Below the pieces are notes generated by a model. The model was not told the DNA's origin. It searched no databases and was given only the letters and a program-made list of their open reading frames with translations. Positions 33,343-45,700 of a DNA stretch of 64,000 nt are shown one piece after another. Source of the stretch: Adiantum capillus-veneris. Its lineage: Eukaryota > Streptophyta > Polypodiopsida > Polypodiales > Pteridaceae. Made by a program: the position numbers and the translations under genes. The stretch covers positions 132,672,682 through 132,736,681 of the forward strand of contig CM043967.1 of NCBI GenBank assembly GCA_014529385.2, written 5' to 3'. Within the stretch, counting starts at the first letter, position 1. Every line of letters starts with the position of its first letter.

Positions 33343-34277
33343 AACCTACCATTGCTTTGTCTAACACCATTCCTAGGTTTTTCTTCACCTCCTGGCTGAT
33401 TTGCAAACCTCCCTCGACTTCGATTACTTCCCACTTGACCTAGCATGTTTAGGCTGAGATTCTTCATCAAATCTACCACTTGCCTCATGTCTTGCCTTAG
33501 CCCATCATCTTGCACCGATGTAGTGACCACTGCTAGCATAACCTGAGTAGTAACAAGAACCACTGGTTTGTGATGAACCCCTGACATGTGACCTTGTAAA
33601 GACTCTATAGGCTGAAAATCAGACCTCATGGGCAAAGACTCCACCCCTAACTGGCTCATTTTACTCAACTTCCACTCTTTGTTCCTTGTTACCTCTAGTG
33701 CATCTTCATATGTCCTAGGCTTCTTTAGCTCCACTCTCCAACGTATATTCTCCTAAAGACCAGCCAAGAACCTATCCTTCTTCATCATGTCAGGCGGGGG
33801 TACCTGTGGTGCTAAGGCCTTACACATCCGCTCCCATGCCAATGAGAACTTATGTATGTACTCATCTACTGGCTCACCTTCCTTTTGCACCAAACCTTGT
33901 ACTTATTGCCACACTTTGTCAGGATCTTCTATCTTCACAAACTCCACTTCCAACCCATGCCATAGATTGTCCCAACTCAATCTTACAAGTGGATCCACTG
34001 CACGCAACTCCTTTTCAAATGTTTTGGACCAGACTTGTACATCACTCTTCAAACAAATTTGGAGAAGACGTAACATCTGCGCAGGGTCATGAATCTGGTT
34101 GCTAATGCAGGAAACCTCCATCTTTTCCAAAAAATCTTCCACATCTTCATCACTTCTTCCATGAAACTCCAGATAAGAGAAAGCCATGGCTACCCAAGTT
34201 ACAATGCTTTGAGAACCCCTTTGAACACACGTGCAAGAACCCAAAACTTTTATTGACTCAATTCCCAGAAACTTCAA
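33255..34277 (-). pseudogene. Gag of element C
   Basis: The capsid domain reads FHGRSDEDVEDFLEKMEVSC and LLQICLKSDVQVWSKTFE; initiation is probably at MAFSYLEFHG near 34187. One frame runs through, broken by TAA (33903-33905) and TAG (33753-33755, AGL-stop-ENIRW, where Gln fits). The zinc knuckle CYNCGELGIMASKL has lost its His and last Cys. Confidence 0.75.
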
Positions 34278-35197
34278 TGGAGCTCAACTTTAGATAAGAA
34301 CAAACACATGCACATCAAATGAGTTTTCATAGTTGATCATCGGAATTACAACAGGCAAAGGACATTCCAAGATCTCTCGTAATCTTCTTGGCCCGAACAT
34401 AAAGACTATGCGCTGCTGGAAAAAAATCTTCCTGGACACATGAACATTTATTTGGATTCTTTGAGTTAAATGAAATGGAGTGAATTGAGGGCCATTTTGA
34501 TCATCCATTAAAGCCAACCATGAAGCTCCCAAGAAGGCACACCTGACTTATCCTTTGATTTTGACAAAATTTCAGCAGCATAACAACATAAATGCCTTAA
34601 AAGACCAAAAAACCAGCCATCTTAACTTGGAAAAATTTTGACAGAGTTTCCCCAGAAGTAGAGCAGTGAGAACCCAAAATATAGACTGTATATGTATGCA
34701 TAAACTGTCAACAATAGAACCCGAGCATCAAGTAGGAATCATTAGTACATAGCCTATGGCGACGTCACGAAAAGGGTGCTCCAGCTACCTGTATCACCGA
34801 AAGGATCTCCAGATTTGAGAATCCCCCAGCTCAATAAAACCTCACGCTATCGACCCTCACACGAAGGCTAATGCAAATCGCGTATACTCAAGTCTCAGAA
34901 ATGACTATCTTCCAGACCAAGTCTCAAAAATGGCTAGGACTGCCAAATAAAACCATATATAGCTCCACAAAGGCGTACCATGGAAGTTTCCACAAGTAAC
35001 GTACAATCCAACAGACAATGCGCTCAAACAGGCGCCAAGTGATGCATACCCACAACAACTGCAAGTGACACCAATGCTAGTATATCACTGTACTCCAGCT
35101 ACCTGTACCTGTACCTGTAACCTGTAACCTGTAACCTGTAACCTGTAGCGCCGAATCTCGAAGCTCGAAGCTCGAAGCAGAAGGTACTCGAAGAAGA
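34278..35197 (-). other. 5' leader of element C with (AACCTGT)n tract
   Basis: Non-coding leader between PBS and gag. At 35098-35147 the units ACCTGT and then AACCTGT repeat about seven times, followed by three CTCGAAG units. Confidence 0.6.
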
Positions 35198-35215
35198 TCC
35201 TCCGTGGGGGCGCCA
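35198..35215 (-). promoter_or_regulatory. Primer binding site of element C
   Basis: The minus strand reads TGGCGCCCCCACGGAGGA six bases inside the 5' LTR. It begins with TGG as needed for a tRNA CCA end; I do not assign the tRNA. Confidence 0.7.
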
Positions 35216-35221
35216 AAAGAA

Positions 35222-36365
35222 TGTGAGCGGGATGGAAACACACACAACTCCTCTATAATGACCCGACACACACTCTTGGGATGATACACACACACATTAT
35301 GGGGCACCACTCGGCTTACACAACCAGCCTGGCCAAGACAGGAAACACACGGATGGAGTGAGAAGAGAGAGATTTTCCACTTACCCACTCAACACTCACA
35401 CATACACACTCACACACACACTCTCAATTCAGCTCAAACGAGGAAAATTTCTGTTGTTTAGACTCAATGAAGCTCAGCCCAACACCAATGGGGAAAATAG
35501 TTTACACAGTATTGAGGAAATACACCAGATACAACCACAAAGTTAAGCAGAGACTTCACTCACCGGAGAAGATTACACAGAAAAACAACAGAAAATCTGT
35601 GAGGAATTTGGCAAAATGGACAGCGCCATTGTGTCTGGAACGCCCAAAAACCCCACCCTACAATGTCACAGTGCTCAAATCCGACCTCGGATGAGCAGTT
35701 TAGGGCCAAAAAATGCTCCAAAAACAACAAAAAACACACTTGCGGCTGTTCCTCCTCTCTTCTCCATGTTTTTTTCTGGTCTTCTCTCAGTTTTTTCAGT
35801 TCTCACACTTAGCTTTATTAGTTGGGTACCCGTGGCCTTTTAGATGACCTCAAACGGACCCCGAACAGGCCAAAAACTGACCTCGCAGTGCATAGTTGTC
35901 ACCTTTTTGCATCATCCGCACACTTGGCACTTAGTTTTTCCAAATAAGGCATCCCGCAACCACGTGAAGTGGCCCCAAAAAGTGTTCCTCATGATGACCT
36001 TTCTGCATAAGTATCACAAGAAAACACCCACGCCGTGTCCATACTTCTCCGCGTGCAAGTATTGACCCCGTTAAACCTCCGGACGCCACTCGATGCCATC
36101 TGACGCACCTGCTTACCTCATGTCATCGGCCCGCGGATAGCTTCCTCGAGAAGTTTTACGCGCTACCAACTCCTCCTTATTATAGAAAAAACACAGTGGT
36201 ACTGGTAATAGTGAAAATCGATGCACTATGTACACCCTGTCCTACCTGTACACATGTGGGCCCCACGTAACCACCTGGCTCTGAAAAATGGGCAATTCTT
36301 TATTTGATGCACCATGCATGTATATGTACATATGCGCAATTGCTTGCTCCAAAAAACTCCTGACA
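35222..36365 (-). mobile_element. 5' LTR of element C
   Basis: 1144 bp, partner of 28477-29620. The GCGT at 36366-36369 is the right target duplication, after which copia D's leader resumes. Confidence 0.95.
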
Positions 36366-36540
36366 GCGTTTAGATCAAGAGGGTGTGCTTTTTGACAGAT
36401 TTTCTTCAGGTAAACAATTCTTTTGGGATGTAGCTTGTCTTAGCTTTGTGCTGAGATTTTGTGTAGAGTTTTGATTGCATTGGAGAGGAGATTTGTGAAT
36501 CTCTTGGAGGTTCTTTTGCTCTGTTGTGTGCATCCACAGT

Positions 36541-37545
36541 ATGGCTCAATCTACGGAGAAAGAGATTTTTGGTGCGTTTACATCCGAAGACAAATTGGAT
36601 GGTACCAACTATTCTCTTTGGTCTTTTATGGCCAAAAATATTTTGGTTGGTAAAGGATTGTGGAATTATGTATCTGGAGATGAAGTTTGTCCAGGTAGCA
36701 TTGCACCTGCCACGCTTGGTCGTGGTGTAGCTGTTGGTGCAGGACCCTCACAAGTCACTCCAGAGAAAAAGAAATGGGATACTAAAGATGCACAAGCTAT
36801 GGTTGTTATTGCCTTAACCATAAAGAGGACAATCACACCACATATCAGATCTTGCAAAACTTCTGAGGATGCTTGGGACACTCTGCAAGCTATGTTTGGA
36901 GGAAGAAACGCTGCCAGAATAGAGTTTTTGAAGAAACAACTTGACAAAATACAGATGGACGAAGGTGACGATATCATCGAGCATCTTACAAAAATCAGGG
37001 ATCTTAAAGAGCAATTGCTTAGCTTTGATGAAGTGATTCCAGGGAAGGACTTGGTTTCCAAAACACTCAATTCACTACCACCATCTTATTTGACTTTTCA
37101 GACTTCTTTGACTTTGTCTTTGCGAGCTAATCCTGAGCCTCTTCGTTTTGAAGAGTTAGTGGCTTTGCTATTGCAGGAGGATCACGTAAGAACAAGTCTT
37201 TACAGGTGGATGGTATGGATCATGCTCTTTTTGTACAGAACAAAAACAAGGGTAAAGAGAGTGCTCATCACTCCAAGTCTAGTGCAGGACAGTCTTCAAA
37301 GAAGTCCAAAGGTGATTCCGACAAGTCCAAGAAGAAAGGTAAATGTCACTACTGCAAGAAACCTGGTCACTACATTAGTGAGCGTAAAAAGCGAATTGCT
37401 AAAGAAAAGAAGAAAGAGTCAAGTTTGGTTGTTTCAGCTTCTGGTGATTCTTCTACAGCTAAAGAAGAGTCTGCAAACTTTGTGCAGGATTCTTATGCTT
37501 TCTTAGTATGTTCAAATTTTTTTGCTTACAGTGTTGACGAGACAC
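36541..37545 (+). pseudogene. Gag of copia element D
   Basis: Starts MAQSTEKEIFGAFTSEDKLD with the copia gag pattern LDGTNYSLWSFMAKNIL; the ATG at 36526 in the same frame is less likely. A one-base loss near 37190 shifts the frame before the nucleocapsid. The zinc knuckle CHYCKKPGHYISER has Arg for the last Cys, explained by one TGT to CGT change. Confidence 0.85.
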
Positions 37546-37960
37546 AAATGATTTGGTACTTTGATAGTGGTGCATCCAGGCATATTACTTCAAGGAAGGA
37601 TTTGTTTTGTTCATTGGATGCAGCTCCAACAGGAAATAATGCTCATTGGATGCAGCTCCAATAGGAAAGAATGTGACATGTGCAAATAATGCTTCTTATC
37701 CAATCAAAGGCGTTGGTAAGATTTTGATTACCATTTCAGATGGTTCAGATTTATGCTTGCCAGATGTATTATATGTTCCAGGGATCAAGAAGAATTTGTT
37801 GTCTGTATCCTCTCTTGCAAAAAATGATCTTCGGGTCATTTTTGAGGATGACAGATGTGTTGTACGAGATCGAGAGAATGGTTATTCTCTTATCACTAGA
37901 GGTACGCTGGAAAATGGACTATTTGTGCTAGATCGTTATGAAAAGAAGATTCAGGTATGT
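37546..37960 (+). pseudogene. Protease of copia element D
   Basis: The active site is WYFDSGASRHITSRKDLF, followed by LPDVLYVPGIKKNLLSVSSL. A 32-bp tandem duplication (37612-37643 and 37644-37675) breaks the frame just after the active site. Confidence 0.85.
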
Positions 37961-38880
37961 ATTGCAGAAACAAAGACTCAGGCCATGCAGGATGCTGAGT
38001 TGTGGCATGCTAGATTTGGGCATGTTGGTTATGGCAGTTTGATGAATTTACAACGTCATAATATGGTGCATGATTTGCTTTATTGGAGATGCCACCAAGA
38101 CATGTATGTGAAGGTTGCATTCTTGGAAAGATGCACAGATTTTCATTTTCGCAGGATGGTTCATTTAGAGGGACACGAAAGTTGCAGCTTGTACACAGTG
38201 ATGTATGTGGTCCTATGAGGACGCCATCTATGGGAAACAACCTTTATTTTGTGACCTTCATTGATGAATTTTCCAGGTTTTGTTGGGTGTATCCACTCAA
38301 AGCACAGTCAGATGTGTTTGCAATTTTTCAACATTATGTCGCCATGGTTGAAAATGAAACAGGTTGCAAAGTATAGACTCTTCGTACCGATCGAGGAGGT
38401 GAATACATGTCAGGTGCATTTAAGGATTTTTTGGGAAAGAAAGGCATTAAACACCAATGCACTATGCCATACACACCACAAAAGAATGGTGTTGCAGAAA
38501 GGAAGAACATGTCTTTAATGGAGACGGCTAGATGTATGCTCAAGGCTAAGAGTTTGCCTCATAAGCTATGGATGGAGGCAGTTGCTTGTGCAGCACATGT
38601 TTTGAACAGGTGTCCTACTCGTGCCTTGAAGACCATTACTCCATATGAAGCTTGGTATGACAGAAAACCTTCAGTCAGTTATCTTTGTGTTTTTGGTTGT
38701 CTTGCTTATGCTCACATCCCTCAGCAGTTAACTGGGAAGCTTGATGATAAGGCAATCAAATGTATATTTGTGGGGTACAGTAGTGGAAGTAAAGGTTATA
38801 GACTTTACAATCCTGCTACAAACAAGATTTTTGAAAGTCGTGATGTAATTTTTTGCAAAAACTACTGCTCAACCTATGGT
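37961..38880 (+). pseudogene. Integrase of copia element D
   Basis: Zinc finger LWHARFGHVGYGSL...CEGCILGK; catalytic core LVHSDVCGP, LRTDRGGEY and NGVAERKN. A frameshift near 38080 and a TAG at 38374-38376 break it. The core after 38407 is open. Confidence 0.9.
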
Positions 38881-40750
38881 TGCTTTTGATGTACCTCATA
38901 TGCAGACACATGATGTATTTGAAGGTTTTCTTCTTTCTTTTGTGGAGAATCAAGAATCACAACAGGTTGATAATCTTGATCAATCTTTTGATCATCATGT
39001 GACACCTCATGATGTAGAGGAAATTGTGCGTGAAGAGCAAGAAGTTCTCAGGGAAGAAAGAACCTTGCCTAAATGGGTTCAAAAAACTTTGCAGGATAGC
39101 AAGTTGGATGCACCGTTGCCACGAAAAACACGTGCTGGTACTACTTTTGGAAGAGAGCAAGTAGATTTGGCTTGCTTTAGCACTCTTTGTGATGCAGATG
39201 AGCCTGATTCATTTGAACAAGCTTTAGAGTGTGTTCAGTGGAAAGATGCTGTGCAGCAAGAAATTGATTCTATTCATAAGAATCATACATGGGATCTAGT
39301 GGACTTGCCTACATGTAAAAAACCTATTGGTACAAAGTGGGTTTTAAAGGTAAAAAGGAAACAAGATGGTACTGTTGATAGGTACAAAGCAAGGCTCGTG
39401 GCAAAAGGCTATGCGCAATAGAAAGGCATAGATTATGATGAAACCTTTGCTCCTACTTCTCGTGCGTCCACAGTTAGATCACTAGTTGCAATTGCTGCTC
39501 ATCATGGTTGGAAAGTGCATCAGTTGGATATCAAAACTGCTTTTTTGAATGGTGACTTGCAGGAAGAAGTTTATGTAAGTCAACCAAGTGGTTTTGTTGT
39601 AAAAGGTCAAGAGCAAAAGGTATGTAGATTGCGTAAAGCTTTGTATGGTCTCAAACAGGCTCCAAGAGCATGGTATGAGAAGATACATACTTATTTGATT
39701 GGCCAGGGATTTTAGAATAGTCCAACAGAAAGTACTTTGTATGTCAAAAAGAGAGACAGAGTTCTCATTATGCTAAAACTTTATGTGGATGATATGCTTC
39801 TTACAGGCAATACTGCAGATGAAATTGAAGCGTTTAAAGATGCTTTGAGAAAAACCTTTGAGATGTCTGATCTTGGTTTGCTACATTATTACTTGGGTAT
39901 TCAGTTTGTGCAATCAGAGGATGGAATATACATGTTGCAGGCAAAATATGTGCATAAAATTTTGGACAAGTTTGGTATGCAAAATTATAAACCAATCTCT
40001 ACACCCGTAGAAACTCGATCAAAGTTGAGCATGCACGATGCTGGAGAACCTTTTGATGTACATACTTATGCAGCAGCGGTTGGTTGCTTGATATATTTGG
40101 CAGGCAACACTCGTCCACACATTCAATTTGGGGTTTCACAAGCAAGCAGATTTATGCACAGCCCAGGTATGCATCATTGGCAGGCTGTGAAGCGCATACT
40201 TCGTTACCTTTCCGGTACCCCTAATCTTTCCATGTTCTTTCCAAGGAGGGATATGTATGGAAAGCACAGCTCTATGCAGCTTCTTGGTTACAATGATTCA
40301 GATTGGGCTGGTGATTTTGACACACGACATTCCACAAGTGGGAATTGTTTTTCCTTGGGAAATGCATGTATATCTTGGCTAAGCAAGAAGCAACCCACAA
40401 TGGCTACATCAACTTGTGAAGTTGAGTACAGGGCAGCTTTCATGGCAACAGTTGATTGTGTATGGATACGCAGGTTATTGGCAGATCTTTGTGAGTGTCA
40501 ACAGGCACCCACTACCATTTTCACTGACAGTCACAGTGCTATGGCAGTTGCAAGGAATCCAGTATTTCATGCAAGAACAAAGCACATAGAGGTTCACTAC
40601 CACTATGTCAGGGAAAGGCTACATGCAGGGGAGATCACACTAACTTACTATCCTACACAGGATAACATTGCAGATCTATTTACGAAGGCGTTATCACGAG
40701 AAAAGTTTGAAGCTTTCCGAAAAGCTTTGGGCTTACTCTCATACACATGA
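38876..40750 (+). pseudogene. Reverse transcriptase and RNase H of copia element D
   Basis: RT signatures are [48 protein letters not shown] and LYVDDMLL (YVDD at 39782-39793). RNase H shows YNDSDWAGDFDTRHSTSG and DSHSAMAVARNPVFHARTKH. TAG stops at 39419-39421 and 39713-39715 stand where copia RTs have Gln. The last 337 codons (39737-40750) are open. Confidence 0.92.
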
Positions 40751-40784
40751 TGATCTGCTACCTTGTACGGATTCACACTATCAC

Positions 40785-40797
40785 TACAGGGGGGATT
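40785..40797 (+). promoter_or_regulatory. Polypurine tract of element D
   Basis: ACAGGGGGGATTT-type tract directly before the 3' LTR. Confidence 0.8.
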
Positions 40798-41076
40798 TTT
40801 AGACATGTAGTAGTGTTAGTGTGTATACGCGCTTCACCAGGGGCACTTTTCTCCCACTGGGTTTTTCCCCCTGGACATCTGGTGTGAAAGGACACCTTAT
40901 CTCTGAGGGTCTCATATAAGCTTTGTAGCTCTGAGTTTGTATAAGCTCTATTATTCTAATACAGAGAGATAGACTACAGAGATCTCGTACGCAAGCTCTG
41001 TGTCTTCTCCTTCTCCATATTCTTCCTACTCTGAGTTGCTATCTTCCTTCTGTTTCTTGTTTCATCATCTTCAACA
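40798..41076 (+). mobile_element. 3' LTR of copia element D
   Basis: 279 bp, same length as the 5' LTR; ends TTCAACA, followed by the GTGAA duplication at 41077-41081. Confidence 0.95.
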
Positions 41077-41081
41077 GTGAA

Positions 41082-41150
41082 TGCCTTGAGACATAGAGAG
41101 GCCTTGCATTGTGCACTAGGTGTGTTCCCCCATTTCCCCTCTTCCCATAC
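41082..41150 (+). mobile_element. Right LTR of element G, end part
   Basis: Resumes G's LTR after the copia insertion; aligns with about 24815-24890. The end is approximate and I found no target duplication. Confidence 0.45.
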
Positions 41151-41880
41151 CGTGCATCCAAATCACATCAAACTTGAACCATATGCTCACCTCAAGTAAG
41201 AGAACACAATAGTGGGCTCCAAAGTGCAAAAGGTGACCATGTATTTTTCACGTCAAAGATAAAAGGCTCAATTGTGAACCAATTTTGACCCACTTGCAGA
41301 TGCCATGAAGTAGAAGACCTGTAGAGGTTTGGGGGTGCATTAGAGTCCATCTCATCAGGCTAGGGAAAAAAGACCATATCCCCACCGTAAAGTGACATTT
41401 GGCACTTTTGTGCAAAATAGTGATCCATTTGACTTCAAAGTCAAAGGGGGCTCTCTACACACTAAACCTGCATCCTACTAACCTTCAGTGGGCCCACAGC
41501 CACAAGCTAATAACCCCAAATCAAACTGTACTCAGGAGGAGACAATCATCATCATTATGATCAATATGAAGTGCAAGATACAAGACTAGGGCCACAACCT
41601 ACCTTAACCAACATAATAGAATCTATATAGGGAAAGTTGAGAGCACAAATGGCACTATTATGCAAATTTTATCATAGGCACGCTAAAGATAAATTGTCAC
41701 ATTTGAAGCATTATTTGCACATCTTGTCACAAAAGTATGATCTCCTTAGCCTCTACATAACTTACACTAACCTGGTACACTCACATCATTCATGCACTTC
41801 CCTATCTTGCACTTTACCATTGTTTTATGGAAAAACTACTCCCCTGTTCATGATCGTATGCACGACACAGACAATATACT
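41151..41880. other. Intergenic stretch
   Basis: No supported gene; one 90-codon chance ORF (41637-41909). The left end of the next LTR may lie in here. Confidence 0.3.
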
Positions 41881-42745
41881 TATCATCCGATGACACGACT
41901 AACCCGTAGGTGCATGTAGGAAATCTCGTTAGCTTGTCAGGTTGAGACCAATCTACACATACGCACTTTTATGATGCATCAATCACTAACCCTGGTAGAA
42001 TGCAACCCACTCTATCCCTAAACGCTCACAACACAGTTTACACCTCCAATGAACTCGGAATCGCATCAAACTTACTAGGCACCATCCTCTCAATAGGATA
42101 TACTTACCTATAAGTCTAATCTCACCAGATTTGAACCCTAGTTATCTCGATTACAGTTGCGATAGACTCATAGGTCATAATCCAAAAGTGGGAAAAACCT
42201 AAGTCTATGAATATCTATGTGTAGCTAATCTCTTTCTCATTCCATAGAGCACTTGATTGTTGAAAACAGACACTGTTTGTGTTACTTACAAGCAAAACAA
42301 GCTTGAGGAAGGATCGATCGCGAACAACTCAAAAATATGAATGCGTGGCGTGGGCGCGTAGCTCTCAGAGAGACTACCGCGATGATGTGGTCACGTCGTG
42401 AATCCGGTGAGGGAGAAGGGCGTAGCGAAGAGGATAAGACACACTCACTCTCTATCTCTCTCTCAGACTCGTACGACACAGGATTAATATTCAAAAATGT
42501 TATATCAAAAAATAGTTCTAAGGTGACTTTTATACTTTAGTCACCTTAGCTCAAAAATGTACATGGGGTTCTCTTCCTCATAATTACAAAGTGGGAACAA
42601 TTATGGGTCCTGATTGACTGATTAATCTTTACATAACCCAGACAAGTGGATCAAAATGATAAGACATTTTTGACATAAAAATGGGAATTTGATAGGCTTT
42701 ACAAGGTGGGCTCATTACAACTATTGGACAAGTTGGGCTCCAACA
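41880..42745 (-). mobile_element. 3' LTR behind the long ORF3, A/F family
   Basis: On the minus strand the LTR starts TGTTGGAGCCC right after a polypurine tract, the same TGTTGGA terminus as the LTR of A. It has a TATA box inside an inverted repeat, then a GA-rich block, then a half-palindrome CGATAGACT (42160-42168) that matches the palindromes of F. The left end is not defined. Confidence 0.55.
42518..42549 (-). promoter_or_regulatory. TATA box enclosed by a perfect 10-bp inverted repeat
   Basis: CTAAGGTGAC and GTCACCTTAG flank a 12-bp spacer that reads TAAAGTATAAAA on the minus strand. This is the best TATA candidate of the LTR. Confidence 0.6.
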
Positions 42746-42759
42746 CTCCCCCCCTCCTA
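42746..42759 (-). promoter_or_regulatory. Terminal polypurine tract
   Basis: CTCCCCCCCTCCTA on the plus strand abuts the LTR end CAACA. It overlaps the TAG stop of ORF3, so the ORF fills the element to its very end. Confidence 0.85.
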
Positions 42760-45700
42760 ATTCATGTCTACCATGACATGATCGTCTTTGTCTTCAGTGT
42801 CGTTGTCGTACTTCTTGGTTGATTTGATCGCATCATATCGCATAGACTCACTTGCCATTAATGGGCCAAATTTTTTGGATTTGTACATGAAGAAGCCTGT
42901 GTAAAATGCTTCTTCGAATGTTTGGATATGGTAGCTTGGCAGAAACGTTAGCCGTTTGAAGTAGGCATACAACACTGGCTCTGTAGGGGGCCCACTTAGA
43001 TCATATGACAGCTCTGAGATGCTTCTTTCTATATTCATATACTCTGAAGTCCAGCTTTCTGAGAACACTGTGAGACAGGCCAAAAAGGTTCGAGCTATTT
43101 TACATAGCATCTTGCAGGATAGGTCGGGAGAGCCTCCAAATTCTGCGATGGCGCCCTGAAGGGTTTTCACCATGTAAGAACCGGATATTCTCTCTCCCTC
43201 TGCAGGCCCTGGCAATACTGGATAATTCAGCCATGTAGGATTTCTGCTTTGTAGTGCTTTATGTTGGCTGTAAGTGTATGTTCGGGGCGTTGGTGGGCAA
43301 AAAGTTCTATCATTCTTCAGCTCAGGTGGTGCGTTGACTAAATGGATCAGGTTATTAGGGTGATCCAAAAGCCATTGACGCCTCCACTTTGGCTGGCTGT
43401 CTACTATCCTGTTTTGCTGTTCCCGATCTTGTAATTCTCCTTCAAACATTGGCACTTGTTCTTCTTTTGTGAGCTACCATTGATGTGTCAGAGTTTCGTA
43501 TTTCAGCACATCATAGGGTAACATAGGGGCATTCCATTCCTCCCGTAGCTTTGATGCCATCTTGCCTGATCTGGAGAGCCCTTGTAGCATCTCCTTTACT
43601 AGTTGCATGGCCTTGTACCACATTATCTCTGATTGCTTTTCCATTTGCTCGGCTAGCTTCTGCTCTTCAAATCTCGTGACTGAATCTTCGTCTATTTCTT
43701 GGTCTTTGGAGCCAGGTTGATCAGTCTGTGTATCTGGTGCCTCCTTATCATCCGATTCTTCCTCGTAGTCATCTTCACCCCCATATATTTATGCGAGTGC
43801 AGCCAAATCCATGGCTGCTTGCTCCAGGTGCACTCGTACCTGTCCTTGGTGTTGCCTTGCAGTTTGAAGACTTGCGATTTGCGCCGCCATTGTTCTACTA
43901 TTGATTTGGAGAGCTTGAAATTCCATCTCTTTTTGAGCTGCAGACTCCTCTAACTCTTTTACCCTGATGTGCAAATTTTCATTTTCCTCCCTAAGGGATT
44001 TGGAAACAATGCTTTCTATTTCACTGTCATGAGCTGGTCCTTGTTGTTGTTCACTTTGTAAGTCCGAAATTTGCCTTTGTAATTGATCCTCTGCTCTAAG
44101 CGCACTTTCGGCTATCATTAAGTGCTGTTTTCTTTCCAACTCCAGCTCTCTCTTCAGTGCAGCCACTTCTTCTTGCGGGTGGACTACCGGTGTTGTTGGT
44201 AGCGACGTTTTTTGTTTCTTTGCTCATTCTATTTCCCTTGCTTGTATATCTGTTACTGCTCTCAAATCTTTGACTTCAATTTGTAAGTCATCGATGACGA
44301 CTTGCAAACTTTTGACTGCCTCCAGCGCATCTTGCTTTTCTTTTTCCAACCTTTGGATGTGTTCATCTCTGTCACTGACATCTTCAAGAAATAAATTGAT
44401 TGTATCTTCACAAATGGCATTGAAATCTTCAGACTCCTGTAAATTTTCCTTGAGAAGATTTACTGTGCTTTTGAGCCCCAAGATCTCAGCATCTCTGATG
44501 CTGATCAGTTTTAGAGTGTCATCTCTTTGCTCCTACAGTCTCAGAACTTCTTGATGGGTTTTTTCTAATTTCGTTTTGTTGGACCTGTTCTGATCAGCTA
44601 ACCACTTACTGTGCAGTCTTGTTCGGTTCAGTAGGGTCTCCATTGACTGTAAATCTTCATCTATAGTAGCTTCCAGCTCAATTTCTTGAGAGGAGGAAGC
44701 TTTTTCTTTTGTCTGATCCACCTCTTTTTGCTTGCCTTTATCAATTTGTGATATGGTTCTAGTGTTTGGGTGACCATATGTTGTTTCTTCTTCTTCTTCA
44801 CTGGGTGGTGTATGAACTCTCTCATCAGGATGTGAGCTCTCTGAATGCGAAGGAGAGTCAGCAGGTGGGGTTGATTGCCTCTCACTTGTCTCTGGCCTTG
44901 GAGATGGAGGTGGTGTTTCCTGATCTCGTGAAGTTGGCCTTAATTGATCTCTCAAAGTTTGGAGATCCTCCTCTTCTAGTAGCAATTCTGGTTCGTCCCT
45001 AGCATTTCTTTCTTGGATGTACCTCTCGAACCAGTCCAACTCAAAAGCTGGGTTGTTTTTATTCTTCATTCTCAATGTGTAAGTGCTACTAGAAGGTTTC
45101 CAAGTGGCACCTACATCGCCTCATAGAGATCTCTCGAGAACAAATCCTTCTAGCATTCTTTCCATTTTTGCTACCTTCTGCAATCTGGTGTTGTTTTCCA
45201 TTTCCTCTTTCCGCTTCTTTAGTCGGACATCTTCCTCTTCAGTTCTTCTTTCTTCTTCCATCTTTTCTTGTGTACTTCTGGTTACTCTTTCCAGCCTGCG
45301 TCCTCCAATGGTGTTAATAGAGGCCGGTACTCGCCTTTGTGATCTGTCTTCGATATTCTCTCTTAATACCAGGCAGTCGTTCTGATGAGGAGCAGGTGGC
45401 AAATTGATCTGCCGCGCCTATGGCCTGGTATATTACTCTGGTGAAGACTTCTCCTCTTGCAATGTAATTTGGTCTGTCCTGCCGTAGCTTTGTCACTTCT
45501 TCAAACAGATATCTTTGTCACTTATTCAAACAGATATGATGCGTGATCTATATAGAACTCATGTGTCATTCCCATAGCCCATGTCAGTGTTGTTGACATG
45601 CTCCCGTGTGGTGTAGTGTATCTTGGCGGCCCCGGAGCTAGATGCCCCTGTAGTATCCTTCGGTGCCCCACCAATAAGAGTAGTACGTGGTGTTGGCGAC

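Larger units (their letters stand above)
28477..36365 (-). mobile_element. Element C: Tat-type Ty3/gypsy lacking the RT core
   Basis: The LTRs 28477-29620 and 35222-36365 are both 1144 bp (TGTGAGC...TTGACA or CTGACA), with about 40 differences by eye. The flanking GCGT is at 28473-28476 and 36366-36369. It sits inside copia D. Gag, protease, dual RNase H and integrase are present, but the RT fingers and palm are deleted, so it would need enzyme in trans. Confidence 0.95.
27970..41076 (+). mobile_element. Element D: Ty1/copia retrotransposon, split by element C
   Basis: The LTRs 27970-28248 and 40798-41076 are both 279 bp with about seven differences by eye. The flanking duplication is GTGAA (27965-27969 and 41077-41081). 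The PBS TGGTATCAGAGC (28251-28262) matches initiator tRNA-Met. Domain order GAG-PR-IN-RT-RH is that of copia. Removing element C and its duplication leaves about 5.2 kb, a normal copia size. Confidence 0.95.
22861..41150 (+). mobile_element. Element G: old gag-only LTR element, split by element D
   Basis: Two diverged direct repeats begin at 22861 (CGTTGGTGGAGCC) and 27028 (TGATGGTGCAACCC) and align without gaps at the start, including GTAGAAGATGGCAT and GATGCGGTTTATAGGCCA. A PPT lies before the right copy. The interior codes only for gag and an acidic region; no protease, RT or integrase is seen, so it is non-autonomous. The right LTR is interrupted by element D and resumes at about 41082, where GTGCACTAGGTGTGTTCCC matches GTGTGCTGGGTGTGTTCCC near 24850. 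Confidence 0.65.
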
